In this document: piece after piece, positions 17,601 to 25,930 of the stretch
Position numbering within the stretch: position 1 is the stretch's first letter
Layout: the number at the start of each line of letters is the position of its first letter
Assembly: GCA_031407985.1 (NCBI GenBank)
Contig: JANOJB010000092.1
Coordinates: 1-64,000 of the forward strand
Reading direction: 5' to 3'
Source: FEN-1088 sp031407985
GTDB lineage: Bacteria; Myxococcota_A; Polyangia; Fen-1088
Length of the DNA stretch: 64,000 nt
Made by a program: the position numbers and the translations under genes
Notes under the pieces: model-generated
The model's input: the letters and a program-made list of their open reading frames with translations, nothing else
Told to the model about the DNA's origin: nothing
Databases searched by the model: none

Positions 17601-17972
17601 CGGCGGTGGTGGCGCCAAGGTGAGCGCCGGTTTGCTTGGCTGCGCCGCTGGTGGTCTGGGAGGCGGCGTTTCCGTGTCCACGGCGGTCTGAGCGGATCGT
17701 GGTGGTGGGGCGCCTACCACCGGCGCGGCTGGGTTGGGCGCGGGCAGGCCCCCGATGGGGCGAGGAGGATTGATGGGGGGCCGTGGTGGGCCCGCCGCCG
17801 GCCGCGGCGGTTTCGCGACCGGCAGAGGCGCGCCCACGCTCACCTTGGGCGCGGGGAGGCCAACGACGGGAGCTGGCCCCTTGGGCGCGCCCGTGGGCGG
17901 GCCCTTCGGATCTCCCGAAGGTCTTCCCTTGGGAGGCCCGTTGGATGGCCCTTTGGGATCCGGCGGGGACAT
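14661..17972 (-). CDS. class A penicillin-binding protein (PBP1A-like)
   Basis: A 1103-residue peptidoglycan synthase. Residues 1-150 are Pro/Gly/Lys-rich and cytoplasmic, followed by FGGDEVFGKDEVFGG repeats, one membrane span (about 198-230), a GT51 transglycosylase with catalytic Glu286 in AAEDRRFYEH, an OB-like insert, and a transpeptidase with Ser702-x-x-Lys705 (PGSSYKP), SKN, and KTGTS (Lys905). The C-terminal 100 residues are Ala/Pro/Val/Lys repeats ending in Lys. It is longer than a typical PBP1A (about 800-850) because of the two low-complexity ends. It polymerises and cross-links the cell wall. It stands alone, with gaps on both sides. Confidence 0.93.
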   Translation of the reverse strand: MSPPDPKGPSNGPPKGRPSGDPKGPPTGAPKGPAPVVGLPAPKVSVGAPLPVAKPPRPAAGPPRPPINPPRPIGGLPAPNPAAPVVGAPPPRSAQTAVDTETPPPRPPAAQPSKPALTLAPPPPRVAPSTPSVAPAPPPQNPAPDLEEALSDGVFGGDEVFGKDEVFGGKKESVLAPAVSGSAEPRVEIANISDGGFVYWLLRFYAFGLIAVGGLGMCAAIGTYIYFAATLPVLPNLAQYQSEVATTTVVRGWDGTPLAEFATERREILPFERIPPRLVQAFLAAEDRRFYEHGGIDYRGIARAMGANLRAGEVAQGGSTITQQVAKSFLSSERTIQRKIREAILARRLEARLSKNDILTLYLNQIFLGSGAYGVGGGARRYFDKAVDELDLGEMATLAGLVRAPSRYSPLTNLEAARSRRDQVLSAMVASGFVTETEATTWRARPLAIRPRTDFFRLHAPYFTEHVRRDIARRYGDKKLWEGGLQIDVTVVPWIDAAAQENVNFALRKLDKRQGWRGPVARLADAAAEEFRRRATERYGAEPPAEGRLYLGLVESVSKDGSARVRVGKGAYPLPAPGMLWAVPFSYKDSVNGRTLKSAAGVLRTGDVIWVKNARRSKLRRFSDFTYDEKSEVQWMQAYDQTKPGSPSPGPVELILEQTPRVQGAIFSYDHSSGYVVAMIGGDDYDRSEFNRVTQACRQPGSSYKPMYYSAALDKGYGFGSLLNDLPRAEVDPITGEVWTPTNLNNTVEYQVTLEYALIWSKNVPSVQIFKLVGGREVEAWARRLGITTPIIPDQALALGASCSRVDEMTRAFSAFARNGVLVEPVSIRRVRDRTGRILEDNTWIGDPMGRPQDRLDQLVAVAGKKVTPVISPRTAHLTSTLLRHVVTRGHAPAIRSASLMAAGKTGTSSATMDVWFIGYTSRWMTTTWVGDDLRQRPLGAKDAAFMLTVPMFARYINEVSVGQPLREIPWDRPPGVKANDTGGKLRTTLEEVVGDGKRPGGKFKPAGATVAPTAAVPPVASVVPKPAPPVVAKPAPPAATPPVAGAAPKPAPPVVAKIAPVVVPKPARPATAPAAKATPTKKKKARAKAGGGKAAKPRPASK

Positions 17973-18045
17973 CGGAGGGGCAATCTAACACGCGGGGCTT
18001 GGCGTGTTGGGAGGGCAAGTCGTGTCTTGCCCTCCGGTGCGTTCC

Positions 18046-18669
18046 CTACATCTTTGCGATTCGCGCCGCCCCCTCGAACCTGCTTATGGCCACCTGGGCG
18101 TCAAAGCTGGGACCCCAAATCGATCGCCCTCGCCTTCGAAAGAAATCCTGCACGTTGAGGCGGAATTGAAACTGCGTGGTGGACGCGGGGCTGGCGCGCA
18201 ACGCGCGACCCCACGTCCGGGCGGCGCCGATCCAGGGGACCTTCTGGCGGCGAAGAACCTCGGTCACGTCGCGCACGTCCGGGTCCAGGCAGCGGGTCAG
18301 TTTTCCGATCGCCCAGTTCACCGGGTTGAGCAGGCGCACTTCAAGTTTGCCGAACCGTCGGAACAGTCGCGAGGAGCGTCTGTAGTCGAGCAGCGTGATC
18401 ATGCCCCAGCGGTCGATGTCCTCGGCCACGCTGGCCGGTACGCCGGTCAGGCGGGTGGTCCGGTCGATCGCCTCTTGAATTCTTTGCCAGGATCCGGGGC
18501 TTGCCGCGCGCGCGCGACCACGAAATTCCAGTCCCAGATCGATGTCGGCGCTGGGCCGAACGCGTCCCCACAGCGCGGCCGCCGCCGCTCCGGTCAAGAA
18601 CGCACGGGCAGGTTCACCAAGTTCGGCGGCAAGGATGGTCAAGAACCGTTCGATCTGTCGGCTGGTCAT
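18046..18669 (-). CDS. nucleotidyltransferase-like protein, probable toxin partner
   Basis: The 207-residue product has a nucleotidyltransferase-type active-site stretch: FLTGAAAAALWGRVRPSADI followed by DLGLEF, matching the G-[GA]-x-A...R.S.DIDL pattern of DUF6036/AbiEii-type NTases. Its start overlaps the stop of the upstream HTH gene by 4 bp (ATGA), so the two are one operon, the layout of a toxin-antitoxin or abortive-infection pair. It would transfer a nucleotide to RNA or protein if active; the target is unknown. Confidence 0.65.
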   Translation of the reverse strand: MTSRQIERFLTILAAELGEPARAFLTGAAAAALWGRVRPSADIDLGLEFRGRARAASPGSWQRIQEAIDRTTRLTGVPASVAEDIDRWGMITLLDYRRSSRLFRRFGKLEVRLLNPVNWAIGKLTRCLDPDVRDVTEVLRRQKVPWIGAARTWGRALRASPASTTQFQFRLNVQDFFRRRGRSIWGPSFDAQVAISRFEGAARIAKM

Positions 18670-19142
18670 TTGGGCACCAGGCGGCCGGCCGTGCGGTCCA
18701 GCAAGCTGGCGATGGTTTCTTGCGGTTCGGTCGAGCGAAGGAAGAAATAGGCGCGGTCCGCGGTACGGCCGGGTGCGTGTTTCGATCGGCTGCCCGCGGC
18801 GGAAAGGCGCGACGACATCGCGTCGCGCAGACCGCGGGCCAGGGCCGCTTCACGGGGATTCGGCAGCGGCTTGTCGCGTGCCGCGGCTTCGGCGATGCGC
18901 TCCAGGGCCGCGCGGTTCAAGGCAGGGGCCGCGGCGTTTGGCGCCTCACCGTCCACCAGCACGCCCGGTCGCACGTCCAATGCCACGGCCAAGGCACGAA
19001 GAGTCCGAAGCGTGACGTCGCGGCCGCCACGTTCAATCGCAGACAGATTCGGGCGTGGGATGCGCGCCGCCCGGGCCAGATCGGCCTGGGTCATGCCGCG
19101 GAACAGGCGCCAGGCCAGGACGGTCTCCGCGAAAGGAAGCAT
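18666..19142 (-). CDS. XRE-family HTH regulator, probable antitoxin
   Basis: An N-terminal Cro/C1 helix-turn-helix (MTQADLARAARIPRPNLSAI at about residues 17-36) sits in a 158-residue protein whose C-terminal half is Ala/Arg-rich and unassigned. It forms an operon with the nucleotidyltransferase-like gene through an ATGA overlap. An inverted repeat just upstream suits autoregulation. Antitoxin role is inferred from arrangement. Confidence 0.7.
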   Translation of the reverse strand: MLPFAETVLAWRLFRGMTQADLARAARIPRPNLSAIERGGRDVTLRTLRALAVALDVRPGVLVDGEAPNAAAPALNRAALERIAEAAARDKPLPNPREAALARGLRDAMSSRLSAAGSRSKHAPGRTADRAYFFLRSTEPQETIASLLDRTAGRLVPK

Positions 19143-19147
19143 CGCGA

Positions 19148-19173
19148 TGAATGTAGCATATATACAACATTCA
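19148..19173. promoter_or_regulatory. inverted repeat, likely operator of HTH/NTase operon
   Basis: Perfect 7-bp arms, TGAATGT (19148-19154) and ACATTCA (19167-19173), flank an AT-rich 12-bp spacer. On the minus strand a TACATT hexamer in the left arm is 7 nt before the ATG, so binding there would block transcription and the mRNA may lack a leader. Confidence 0.55.
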
Positions 19174-19178
19174 CGAAT

Positions 19179-19877
19179 TTACGCCTTGCGTTTGCGGTCG
19201 CGCAGCGTTCGGAACTCATCGAACGTCGCGCAGCGCAGGTAGGGATTCTCCAGGATCTCGCGGCCGATGGTCGACGTCGGGGTCGCGCCATAGTTGTGAC
19301 CGGGATAGACGCGGGTTTCCTCGGGTAGGGCCGCCAGGCGTTGCAGGCTGGTCCACATCTGGGCGGTGTCGCCCCCGGGGAAATCGGTGCGGCCGCAGCC
19401 GCCGACGAACAACACGTCACCCGTGATCACGTAGCCGTCGGCCAGAAAACAGGTTCCCCCGACGGTGTGACCGCGCGTGGACAACGCCCGCAGGCCGCGC
19501 CGGCCGATCGAAACCGTTTGGCGATCGGAAACCGGTTCAATGGTCGCCGCCGTCGCGCCCAGGGCCCCGTGCACGCGATCGATCTCAAGTGCGTCAACCA
19601 GGACCTTGGCTCCCGTGTGCGCGACCAGTTCGGCTACCCCCTCGACGTGATCGTGGTGGCCGTGGGTGATCAGCGCGGACGTAATCCGGACGCCCAACCG
19701 CTGTGCTTCCCGCAGCAGGCGATCCACCTCCCACGCGGGATCGACGACGGCCGCCTCGCGGGTGTCGGGACAGATCAAGAGCTCGCAGAAGTTCTGCACC
19801 ATGCCGACCTCGATCTGCACGACCTCGGGCGCCAGCGGCAGGCCGATGGCATCAACGCGCGAATCGGCGCCGGTCAT
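19179..19877 (-). CDS. MBL-fold metallo-hydrolase (glyoxalase II-like)
   Basis: The 232-residue protein has the HxHxDH zinc motif THGHHDHVEG (His72, His74, Asp76, His77), a second His in STRGHTVGG, the bridging Asp in VITGDVLFVGGCGRTDFPGGD, and PGHNYG near the end. This pattern is that of YcbL/ETHE1-like glyoxalase II relatives that hydrolyse thioesters or oxidise persulfides. Which of the two cannot be settled from sequence alone. It starts inside the end of the propeller gene (4-bp overlap) and is co-transcribed with it. Confidence 0.88.
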   Translation of the reverse strand: MTGADSRVDAIGLPLAPEVVQIEVGMVQNFCELLICPDTREAAVVDPAWEVDRLLREAQRLGVRITSALITHGHHDHVEGVAELVAHTGAKVLVDALEIDRVHGALGATAATIEPVSDRQTVSIGRRGLRALSTRGHTVGGTCFLADGYVITGDVLFVGGCGRTDFPGGDTAQMWTSLQRLAALPEETRVYPGHNYGATPTSTIGREILENPYLRCATFDEFRTLRDRKRKA

Positions 19878-22024
19878 GGTGCCTTCACCGTGATTTGCGC
19901 CGCCCCGATGTTGTCCGCGCTGTCCAGGGCGCGAATGGCGACCGCATGCGGACCCTTTGGCAGCGTGGGCAAACGGATCGAAAACGATTCGACCAGATCG
20001 TCGGCGATGCCGTCCGCCGGGGAGACCAACTGAAAATCGCCACCGTCGATGGAAAATTCGATCTGCGTGATCGCGCTGGCGCTGTCGCGCGCCTTGCCCG
20101 ACAGCAGGGGGTAGTTGATGGCCAGATCCACCACGTCGGGTTTGCTGTTGTCGACCAGCAAGGGCGCCGAGTCGAACGTCGACATCAAGACGCGCTCGCG
20201 CGGCTGTGATCGCTCGTCGGAGGCGCTGACCCGAACCACGTAAAGGCCGTCCGGAATCCCTTCGGTGTTCCAGTCGTATTCGGTCTTTGTCAGCGGCTCG
20301 GCGCCGGCGCTGATCATCGGCCGGAAAGCGGCATCGTTCGGCTGCCGAAACGAAAGTCGGTACACGATCTCGTCGCCGTCGGGGTTCTCGGTCTTCCAGC
20401 GCAGCTTCAGCGTCGTGCTGTGCGCCGCGCGTGTCGCGGGAGTCGCGGTCGCCGTCCCCAGGGTCAGCGTCGAGACCGCGGCGTCCGCCAGCGTCAGTTC
20501 GGTGACACGCGCGCGCTGGTTCTGGGGGAGGTAGTTGGTGGTCACCCCCCGCAACCGGCTGCCGGCCGTGGGCAGCGTGGCCCGGTATTGAAGGTAACGC
20601 GCGGCGGGACTGGCCACGTGTCCCGCGCCCCCTGGCGGGCCAGGCTGGGGGTTGTCCAGCGCCTTCCAGGCGTTCCAGGCGACGTCCGGCTTGGCGGTGT
20701 TGCCTGATCGGGTCTCGAAAGTGATCCCCGTGCCCAGCCAGCGCAGCGTGCCCCAGCGCGCGGGAAATTCCGCGTCCAGCACCTTTGACAGATATTGGCC
20801 GCCCGCGACCGACGGCGGTTGTGCCCGGTAGATCCCACCCACGTCGCCGGTACCGACCAGAATCGCCGATCCCGAACGCACCAGCGTCAACGCCTGACGT
20901 TCCGGAACGTCAACCACCAGCGACGCCGTTCGATCGGGTGTCACGCGAAATACGTGGCCCTCGGTGCCGGCCGCCGCGAATACCGCGCCGTCCTCGGCGA
21001 CGGCCAGCGCCGTCAGATAACCATCCGGGAGGACGAACACCTGCTCGATGCGTCCGTCGGCTTCGATGCGGTACACGGCGGCCTTGGATTTGCGCGCACC
21101 CGGTCGCGGCAAGGATCCGGCCGACGCCGGTGGGCCGCCGGTGCCCAGCACGATCTTGGTGCCCTTGGCGGGCAGGGGGCCCGGCGTCGCGGGAAGACCC
21201 GCCGACGATTTTTCGAAGTCGTTCACCGCGACGAACAACCCCGACGGTGCGCGCACGATGGCCCGGACCTCCTCGGCCTCGAAGTCCTGAAGCGCCTCCG
21301 CGCGCCCGTCGGTGCGCACGCGGTACAGGATTGCTTCTTCGGATGTTCCGGCCAGCAGCGTGCCGTCCGTGTCCCGGATCAGGGATACAACGTGTTTGTC
21401 GCGCGCGTCCCAGATCTGGCGGGATTTCCCCTGGTCATCCAGCGCGAAGACCTTTCCCGGCGCGCCGCTGCCTACGTAGGTGACACCCGCCTTGTCGTCG
21501 CGCGCCAACGCCCAGACGTGACCGGTCCCGACGGCGCCGAGCACGCGCGTCGAACCATTCCTTGGATCCACCACGAAGACCCGGCCGCCGGGCGTGGTCC
21601 CCGCCAGCAACGTGCCGTCCGCGCGGACGGCCAGCGCGGTGATCCAGGACGCATCAAGGGCCGCGACCCGTCGGGCGGGCGCCGCCGCATCGGCGCCGCC
21701 GCGCGTGGGCACCGCGAAGATCTTGCCCTCGTCGCCGGTTCCAAAGTAGGCCGTCGCGCCGTCGCGACTGGTGACCGAGCACCAAACAAACGCGGCGTCG
21801 ACCGCGTTCCGTGTCGTGACCAGACCCGGGACGACATCGCCTGTGGGAAGGACCGAGGTGCTGGTGGCCTCGCCTTCCTGGAAATCCTTCGCCGTGGCCT
21901 GGCGGAATACCCTGGGGTTTGCGGCCTGCGCCGCGGGCGGGATCCAGGCGGCGACGCCGATAGCGACGACGATGACGATGCCGATTCGCGATACCACCAC
22001 GCTGCTGTCACGGAGTCGTGTCAT
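19874..22024 (-). CDS. secreted beta-propeller protein with C-terminal Ig-like repeats
   Basis: After a signal peptide (VAIGVAAWIPPAAQA) come repeated blade-like units of about 45 residues with the theme ALAVRADGTLLAGT..G.V..VD, YVGSGAPGKVFALD, SLIRDTDGTLLAGTSE and ALAVAEDGAVFAAAGTEG, covering about residues 80-420. The C-terminal 200 residues contain fibronectin/Ig-like beta segments (LRWKTENPDGDEIVYRLSF; DGLYVVRVSASDERS; DSASAITQIEFSIDG). No catalytic site is seen; it is likely an extracytoplasmic binding or scaffold protein. The neighbouring hydrolase overlaps its end by 4 bp. Confidence 0.75.
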   Translation of the reverse strand: MTRLRDSSVVVSRIGIVIVVAIGVAAWIPPAAQAANPRVFRQATAKDFQEGEATSTSVLPTGDVVPGLVTTRNAVDAAFVWCSVTSRDGATAYFGTGDEGKIFAVPTRGGADAAAPARRVAALDASWITALAVRADGTLLAGTTPGGRVFVVDPRNGSTRVLGAVGTGHVWALARDDKAGVTYVGSGAPGKVFALDDQGKSRQIWDARDKHVVSLIRDTDGTLLAGTSEEAILYRVRTDGRAEALQDFEAEEVRAIVRAPSGLFVAVNDFEKSSAGLPATPGPLPAKGTKIVLGTGGPPASAGSLPRPGARKSKAAVYRIEADGRIEQVFVLPDGYLTALAVAEDGAVFAAAGTEGHVFRVTPDRTASLVVDVPERQALTLVRSGSAILVGTGDVGGIYRAQPPSVAGGQYLSKVLDAEFPARWGTLRWLGTGITFETRSGNTAKPDVAWNAWKALDNPQPGPPGGAGHVASPAARYLQYRATLPTAGSRLRGVTTNYLPQNQRARVTELTLADAAVSTLTLGTATATPATRAAHSTTLKLRWKTENPDGDEIVYRLSFRQPNDAAFRPMISAGAEPLTKTEYDWNTEGIPDGLYVVRVSASDERSQPRERVLMSTFDSAPLLVDNSKPDVVDLAINYPLLSGKARDSASAITQIEFSIDGGDFQLVSPADGIADDLVESFSIRLPTLPKGPHAVAIRALDSADNIGAAQITVKAP

Positions 22025-22082
22025 GGACGGCCCATGTTAGGGGACGTTCGGCTCGCCGGCGAGTTCGGCGGACCGGTCAAGA

Positions 22083-22124
22083 TTGCGTCCCCCGGGGCCC
22101 CGTGTCATACACACCGTATGACAC
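22083..22124 (+). promoter_or_regulatory. promoter and operator of vapBC, operator covers start codon
   Basis: TTGCGT (22083-22088), 17 bp, CATACA (22106-22111), then 6 nt to the ATG. A perfect 9-bp inverted repeat GTGTCATAC (22102-22110) and GTATGACAC (22116-22124) spans the -10 region and the ATG at 22118. This fits tight VapBC autorepression of a leaderless transcript. Confidence 0.65.
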
Positions 22125-22369
22125 GAATCAACGCCCGCATTGACGCCGCACTTGCTCGCAAAATCCGCTTGATTCGCGAGAGGACCAAGCAATCCACGAC
22201 CGAGGTCGTGAAGGCGTCGATCGAGTCCTATTACGAAGCCGTTACCCGGGAAGGCCCCCCCGCGAAACTGCTGGCTGACCTGGTTGGAAGCGCGAAGGGG
22301 CGGGCCGACCTGTCGGCGAAGTACAAACAGCACCTGGCGGCGTCTCTTGGCGAGAAGGCGGACCGGTGA
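22118..22369 (+). CDS. vapB: VapB-type antitoxin (ribbon-helix-helix)
   Basis: An 83-residue antitoxin. The N-terminus TRINARIDAALARKIRLIRE is RHH/CopG-like, followed by a helical toxin-binding tail (GSAKGRADLSAKYKQHLAAS). The stop TGA overlaps the GTG start of the PIN toxin. The same frame is open far upstream but antisense to the propeller gene, so the ATG within the palindromic operator was chosen. Confidence 0.82.
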   Translation: MTRINARIDAALARKIRLIRERTKQSTTEVVKASIESYYEAVTREGPPAKLLADLVGSAKGRADLSAKYKQHLAASLGEKADR

Positions 22370-22782
22370 TTATTGCCGACACTGGATTTTTTCTGGCTCT
22401 GGCCAACCGGCGCGACCAACACCACGCCGTAGCGGTTCGCGCGCTGGGTGAAGTCGTCGAGCCGTTGGTGACGACGTGGCCGGTACTGACGGAGACTTGT
22501 CACCTGATGGTCGCGCGGCTGGGGGCGCACGCGGCCGAAACGTTCATCTCAAGCGGGGTTCGCGGCGCGTTCGAGATTTTCCGCCTCGGCGCCGAACACC
22601 TGCCGCGCATTCTTGAGCTGATGCGCAAGTACCGCAATCTTCCGATGGATCTGGCCGACGCTTCACTGGTCATCCTGGCCGAACATGCCGGTAGCGGCCG
22701 TATCCTGTCGACCGATCGACGCGATTTTGGAGCCTACCGGTGGAAGAATCGCCGGCCCTTTCAGAATCTGCTGCTGGTCTAG
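22366..22782 (+). CDS. vapC: VapC-type PIN toxin
   Basis: A 138-residue PIN domain. The acidic centre is complete: Asp5 in IIADTGFFLALANR, Glu in VLTETCHLM, Asp in PMDLADASLVILAE, and Asp in STDRRDFGAYRW. It is predicted to cleave RNA when free of VapB. The GTG start overlaps the antitoxin stop (GTGA). The end overlaps the convergent membrane-protein gene by 4 bp. Its organisation closely resembles the pair at 32942-33602. Confidence 0.88.
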   Translation: MIIADTGFFLALANRRDQHHAVAVRALGEVVEPLVTTWPVLTETCHLMVARLGAHAAETFISSGVRGAFEIFRLGAEHLPRILELMRKYRNLPMDLADASLVILAEHAGSGRILSTDRRDFGAYRWKNRRPFQNLLLV

Positions 22783-23753
22783 TCCGTGCGGGAGGCGTGC
22801 GCGTGTCTTCGCCCCCGCGGCGTCCTGCGCGTGTAGATCGCCAGCGCGACCAGCCCAACCCCGACCGCGAACCACAACGTGCACGCGCGGGTCACGAAGG
22901 TCGCCGCGGCCGCTCCACCCGAGCCCAGACCGGTGGCCCACGTCGTTAACATCGCCAGCATGCCCGCCTCGGTCACCCCCAGGCCCCCAGGCAGGAACGA
23001 AAGCGCACCCACCACCGTCATGGTGGCGTAGATGAACGTGGCGGCTTGAAGGCCCAGACCCGCGCCCGAGAACCCGCGCACGACGATCCAGAACGCCAGG
23101 CATTCCAGGAACCACGAGCAAACCGAAATCAACGTCGCGACGACCAGCGGCCCAGGCGCCAGCAGAATCGCCGCGGCCGCGTGGGATTCACGCAACTTGG
23201 GGACGAAGCGCGAGATCGGCGGTATCCGCTCGCCGAGCGCCAACAGCCGTCCGCCCAGCGATTCGCTGCCGATCAGGGCCAGCGCCAGGCCGACGACGAT
23301 CGCGCCCGCGGCCAGAAAACGCCGATCAACAGCGAAGATCGACACCCCCACAAGGGCCAGCAACAACAAGGCGATCAGATCGGTGATGCGTTCGGCGACG
23401 ACGATGGGCGCCGTTCGCGCGGCCGGAATGCCGTGCGACTGTCGCAGCAGCAGCGCCTTCACGGCTTCGCCCATTTTGCCGGGCGTGACGGTCAGCGCGA
23501 AGCCGGCCAGAAAACACAAACCGCTGTCCGCGGCCGCGATGCGGATGCCCAGGCGACGCAGGTAGTACTCCCATCGCACCCACCGCAGGCCGTAATTCGC
23601 GGCCGCCAGCGCCGCGCCCCACACCGCCGCCGACCAGGTGAATCGGCCCAACGCCGCGCCGACGTCACGCGCGTTCGCCCAGATCGTGAACCCCACGTAG
23701 ACGGCGATCCCCGCCGCCACGCCCAACAGGACGCGCCCGACCAACCCCTTCAT
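22779..23753 (-). CDS. flippase-like membrane protein (UPF0104/LPG synthase TM family)
   Basis: A 324-residue protein with about eight hydrophobic segments. Conserved landmarks are YYLRRLG, GFALTVTPGKMGEAVKALLL, ERITDLIALLLLALVG and FLPGGLGVTEAGM, which mark the lysylphosphatidylglycerol-synthase transmembrane/AglD family. Members move or modify lipids, but the soluble synthase domain of MprF is absent here, so only a transport-like role can be proposed. It sits 11 bp downstream of bipA. Confidence 0.85.
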   Translation of the reverse strand: MKGLVGRVLLGVAAGIAVYVGFTIWANARDVGAALGRFTWSAAVWGAALAAANYGLRWVRWEYYLRRLGIRIAAADSGLCFLAGFALTVTPGKMGEAVKALLLRQSHGIPAARTAPIVVAERITDLIALLLLALVGVSIFAVDRRFLAAGAIVVGLALALIGSESLGGRLLALGERIPPISRFVPKLRESHAAAAILLAPGPLVVATLISVCSWFLECLAFWIVVRGFSGAGLGLQAATFIYATMTVVGALSFLPGGLGVTEAGMLAMLTTWATGLGSGGAAAATFVTRACTLWFAVGVGLVALAIYTRRTPRGRRHAHASRTD

Positions 23754-23764
23754 CGCGCCCGACG

Positions 23765-25669
23765 TTATTCCGAGGACCGACCCTCGCGGACCTTTTCGAA
23801 TCGTTTGCGCTCGTTGTGGTCGAGCACGCGCTTGCGCAACCGGATGGACTTCGGCGTGACTTCAACCAACTCGTCTTCGTTGATGAATTCCAGCGCGGAT
23901 TCCAGCGTGAAGGCACGCGGGGTGCTCAGGAACAACTTCTCGTCCGCCGCCGTGGTCCGGATGTTGGTCAGCTTCTTGGCCTTCGACGGGTTGACGACCA
24001 GATCGTTGTCGCGTGAATGCAGTCCGATGATCTGTCCGCCGTAGATCTTCTGCTGCGGCCCCATGAACAACTGCCCGCGCTCTTGCAAATAGAACAACCC
24101 GTAGGTGTTCGATTCACCCGGATCCTGGGCAATCATGACGCCGTTCGGGCGCGATCGGATGGTGCCCGCGTGCGGGCCGTAGTGTTTGAAGTTGTGGTTC
24201 AGCAGTCCCGTGCCGCGGGTGTCGGTCAGGAACTGCGATCGGTAACCGATCAGGCCGCGCGCGGGCGACAGGTACTCCAGGCGCATGCGGCCCTCGCCCG
24301 CGGGCGCCATCTCTTGCATGCGTCCGCCACGTCGCCCCAGCTCCTCGATGACCGCGCCGGAAAATTCCTCGTCCAGATCGATGACGACCTCTTCGTAGGG
24401 TTCCGTCCGGCTGCCGTCTTCCGCGGTTTTGAAGATGACCTGCGGCTGCGACACCATCATCTCGTAGCCTTCGCGGCGCATGGTTTCGATCAACACCGTC
24501 AGGTGCAGCTCACCACGGCCCAGGACCTCGAACGTGTCGGGCGATTCGGTGTCGTTCACCCGCAAGGCGATGTTCGACTTCACCTCCTTGAACAAACGGT
24601 CGTGCAGGTTGCGCGACGTCACGTATTTGCCTTCGGTGCCGGCGAACGGGCCGTTGTTCGACATGAAGAACATCTTCACGGTGGGCTCTTCGATCTCCAG
24701 CAGCGGCAACACCACGGGCCGTTCGATCTCGGTGATGGTTTCACCGACGGTCAGATCTTGCATCCCCGTCACAGCGCAGATGTCACCGGCGGCGGCCTCG
24801 GCCAACTCGAATCGCTTGAGCGACTGAAATCCCAGAATCTTGGCGACGCGAAATTCCTCGCGTTCCCCGTTCCTGTGCACGCACAACGCCCGTTGTCCCT
24901 GGCGAACGCGGCCCGACTCCACGCGCCCGATGGCGACGTACCCCAGGTAGTCGTCATGATCCAGCGTCGTCACGTGCATGGCCAGCGGCGCCTCGACGTC
25001 CACGGCCGGTGGCGGCGCCGTCTCGACGATCATGTCCAGCAGCGGCGACAGATCGGTGCGGGCATCTTTCAGATCCTTGACGGCCCAGCCCTCGCGCCCC
25101 GACGCGTAGACGATCGGAAAATCCAGTTGGGCATCCGTCGCGCCCAGCGCGCAGAACAGATCGAACGTGGCGTCGACCGCGCCTTCGGGATCGCAACCCA
25201 CGCGATCGATCTTGTTAACGACCAAAATCGGCCGCAGGCCCAACGCCAGCGCTTTCCGGGTCACGAACCGCGTCTGCGGCATCGGTCCTTCGAACGCGTC
25301 GACCAGCAGGCAAACGCAGTCCACCATCCTTAGAACGCGCTCGACCTCGCCGCCGAAATCCGCGTGGCCGGGCGTATCGACGATGTTGATACGCGTGCCC
25401 TTCCAGGTGATCGCGGTGAACTTCGCCAGAATCGTGATGCCGCGTTCGCGCTCCAGATCGTTCGAGTCCATCGCGCAGTCGGCGATGACCTCGCCCGGAC
25501 GGAAGGTCCCGGCCTGTCGCAAAAATCCATCGACCAGCGTGGTCTTTCCATGATCGACGTGCGCGATGATGGCGATGTTGCGGACGTCCTTGCGAACAGA
25601 GCGCGTCCCCGTTGGTTCGGTGGGTAAAGCGGGCGCGGTGGTGGGTTCAAACGGTGCGGCGGTACTCAT
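23765..25669 (-). CDS. typA: ribosome-associated GTPase BipA/TypA
   Basis: A 634-residue translational GTPase. G1 is AHVDHGKTT, G2 lies in ERERGITILAK, G3 is VDTPGHADFGG and G4 is VVNKIDR. EF-G-like domains III and V and the BipA-specific C-terminal domain (GLHSRDNDLVVNP; KSIRLRKRVLDHNERKR) follow. It aids late 50S assembly and stress or low-temperature growth. The start at ATG 25669 (MSTAAPFEP) was chosen; the frame is open 46 codons further but without similarity. Confidence 0.95.
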   Translation of the reverse strand: MSTAAPFEPTTAPALPTEPTGTRSVRKDVRNIAIIAHVDHGKTTLVDGFLRQAGTFRPGEVIADCAMDSNDLERERGITILAKFTAITWKGTRINIVDTPGHADFGGEVERVLRMVDCVCLLVDAFEGPMPQTRFVTRKALALGLRPILVVNKIDRVGCDPEGAVDATFDLFCALGATDAQLDFPIVYASGREGWAVKDLKDARTDLSPLLDMIVETAPPPAVDVEAPLAMHVTTLDHDDYLGYVAIGRVESGRVRQGQRALCVHRNGEREEFRVAKILGFQSLKRFELAEAAAGDICAVTGMQDLTVGETITEIERPVVLPLLEIEEPTVKMFFMSNNGPFAGTEGKYVTSRNLHDRLFKEVKSNIALRVNDTESPDTFEVLGRGELHLTVLIETMRREGYEMMVSQPQVIFKTAEDGSRTEPYEEVVIDLDEEFSGAVIEELGRRGGRMQEMAPAGEGRMRLEYLSPARGLIGYRSQFLTDTRGTGLLNHNFKHYGPHAGTIRSRPNGVMIAQDPGESNTYGLFYLQERGQLFMGPQQKIYGGQIIGLHSRDNDLVVNPSKAKKLTNIRTTAADEKLFLSTPRAFTLESALEFINEDELVEVTPKSIRLRKRVLDHNERKRFEKVREGRSSE

Positions 25670-25930
25670 GGGGTCGGCAGAGATACCGTCCGAACGGCAA
25701 GGATGCAAGGAAAGGCTTGGGAAGGCATCAGCCCGCCAGGTGGCGCCAATCAGCGCGTCAACAGCACTCTGCTTACCCGGCGGATGCGGGGGAAGCCAAC
25801 AAACCAAACAAAATTAGGTAGATATAGATCCGCGTTGAGCCCTTGAAACGGTGGAGGTGATGGAAGGTACTTAGGTACGTATCTACGGGCGGGCGGCGCG
25901 CGCGTCTGGGAACGCCCTCCCCATGGCCAG

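Noticed and set aside
20795..22117. Upstream extension of the vapB frame on the plus strand.
   Set aside because: It is antisense to the propeller protein, whose signal peptide and blade repeats are convincing; the operator and start at 22118 explain vapB.
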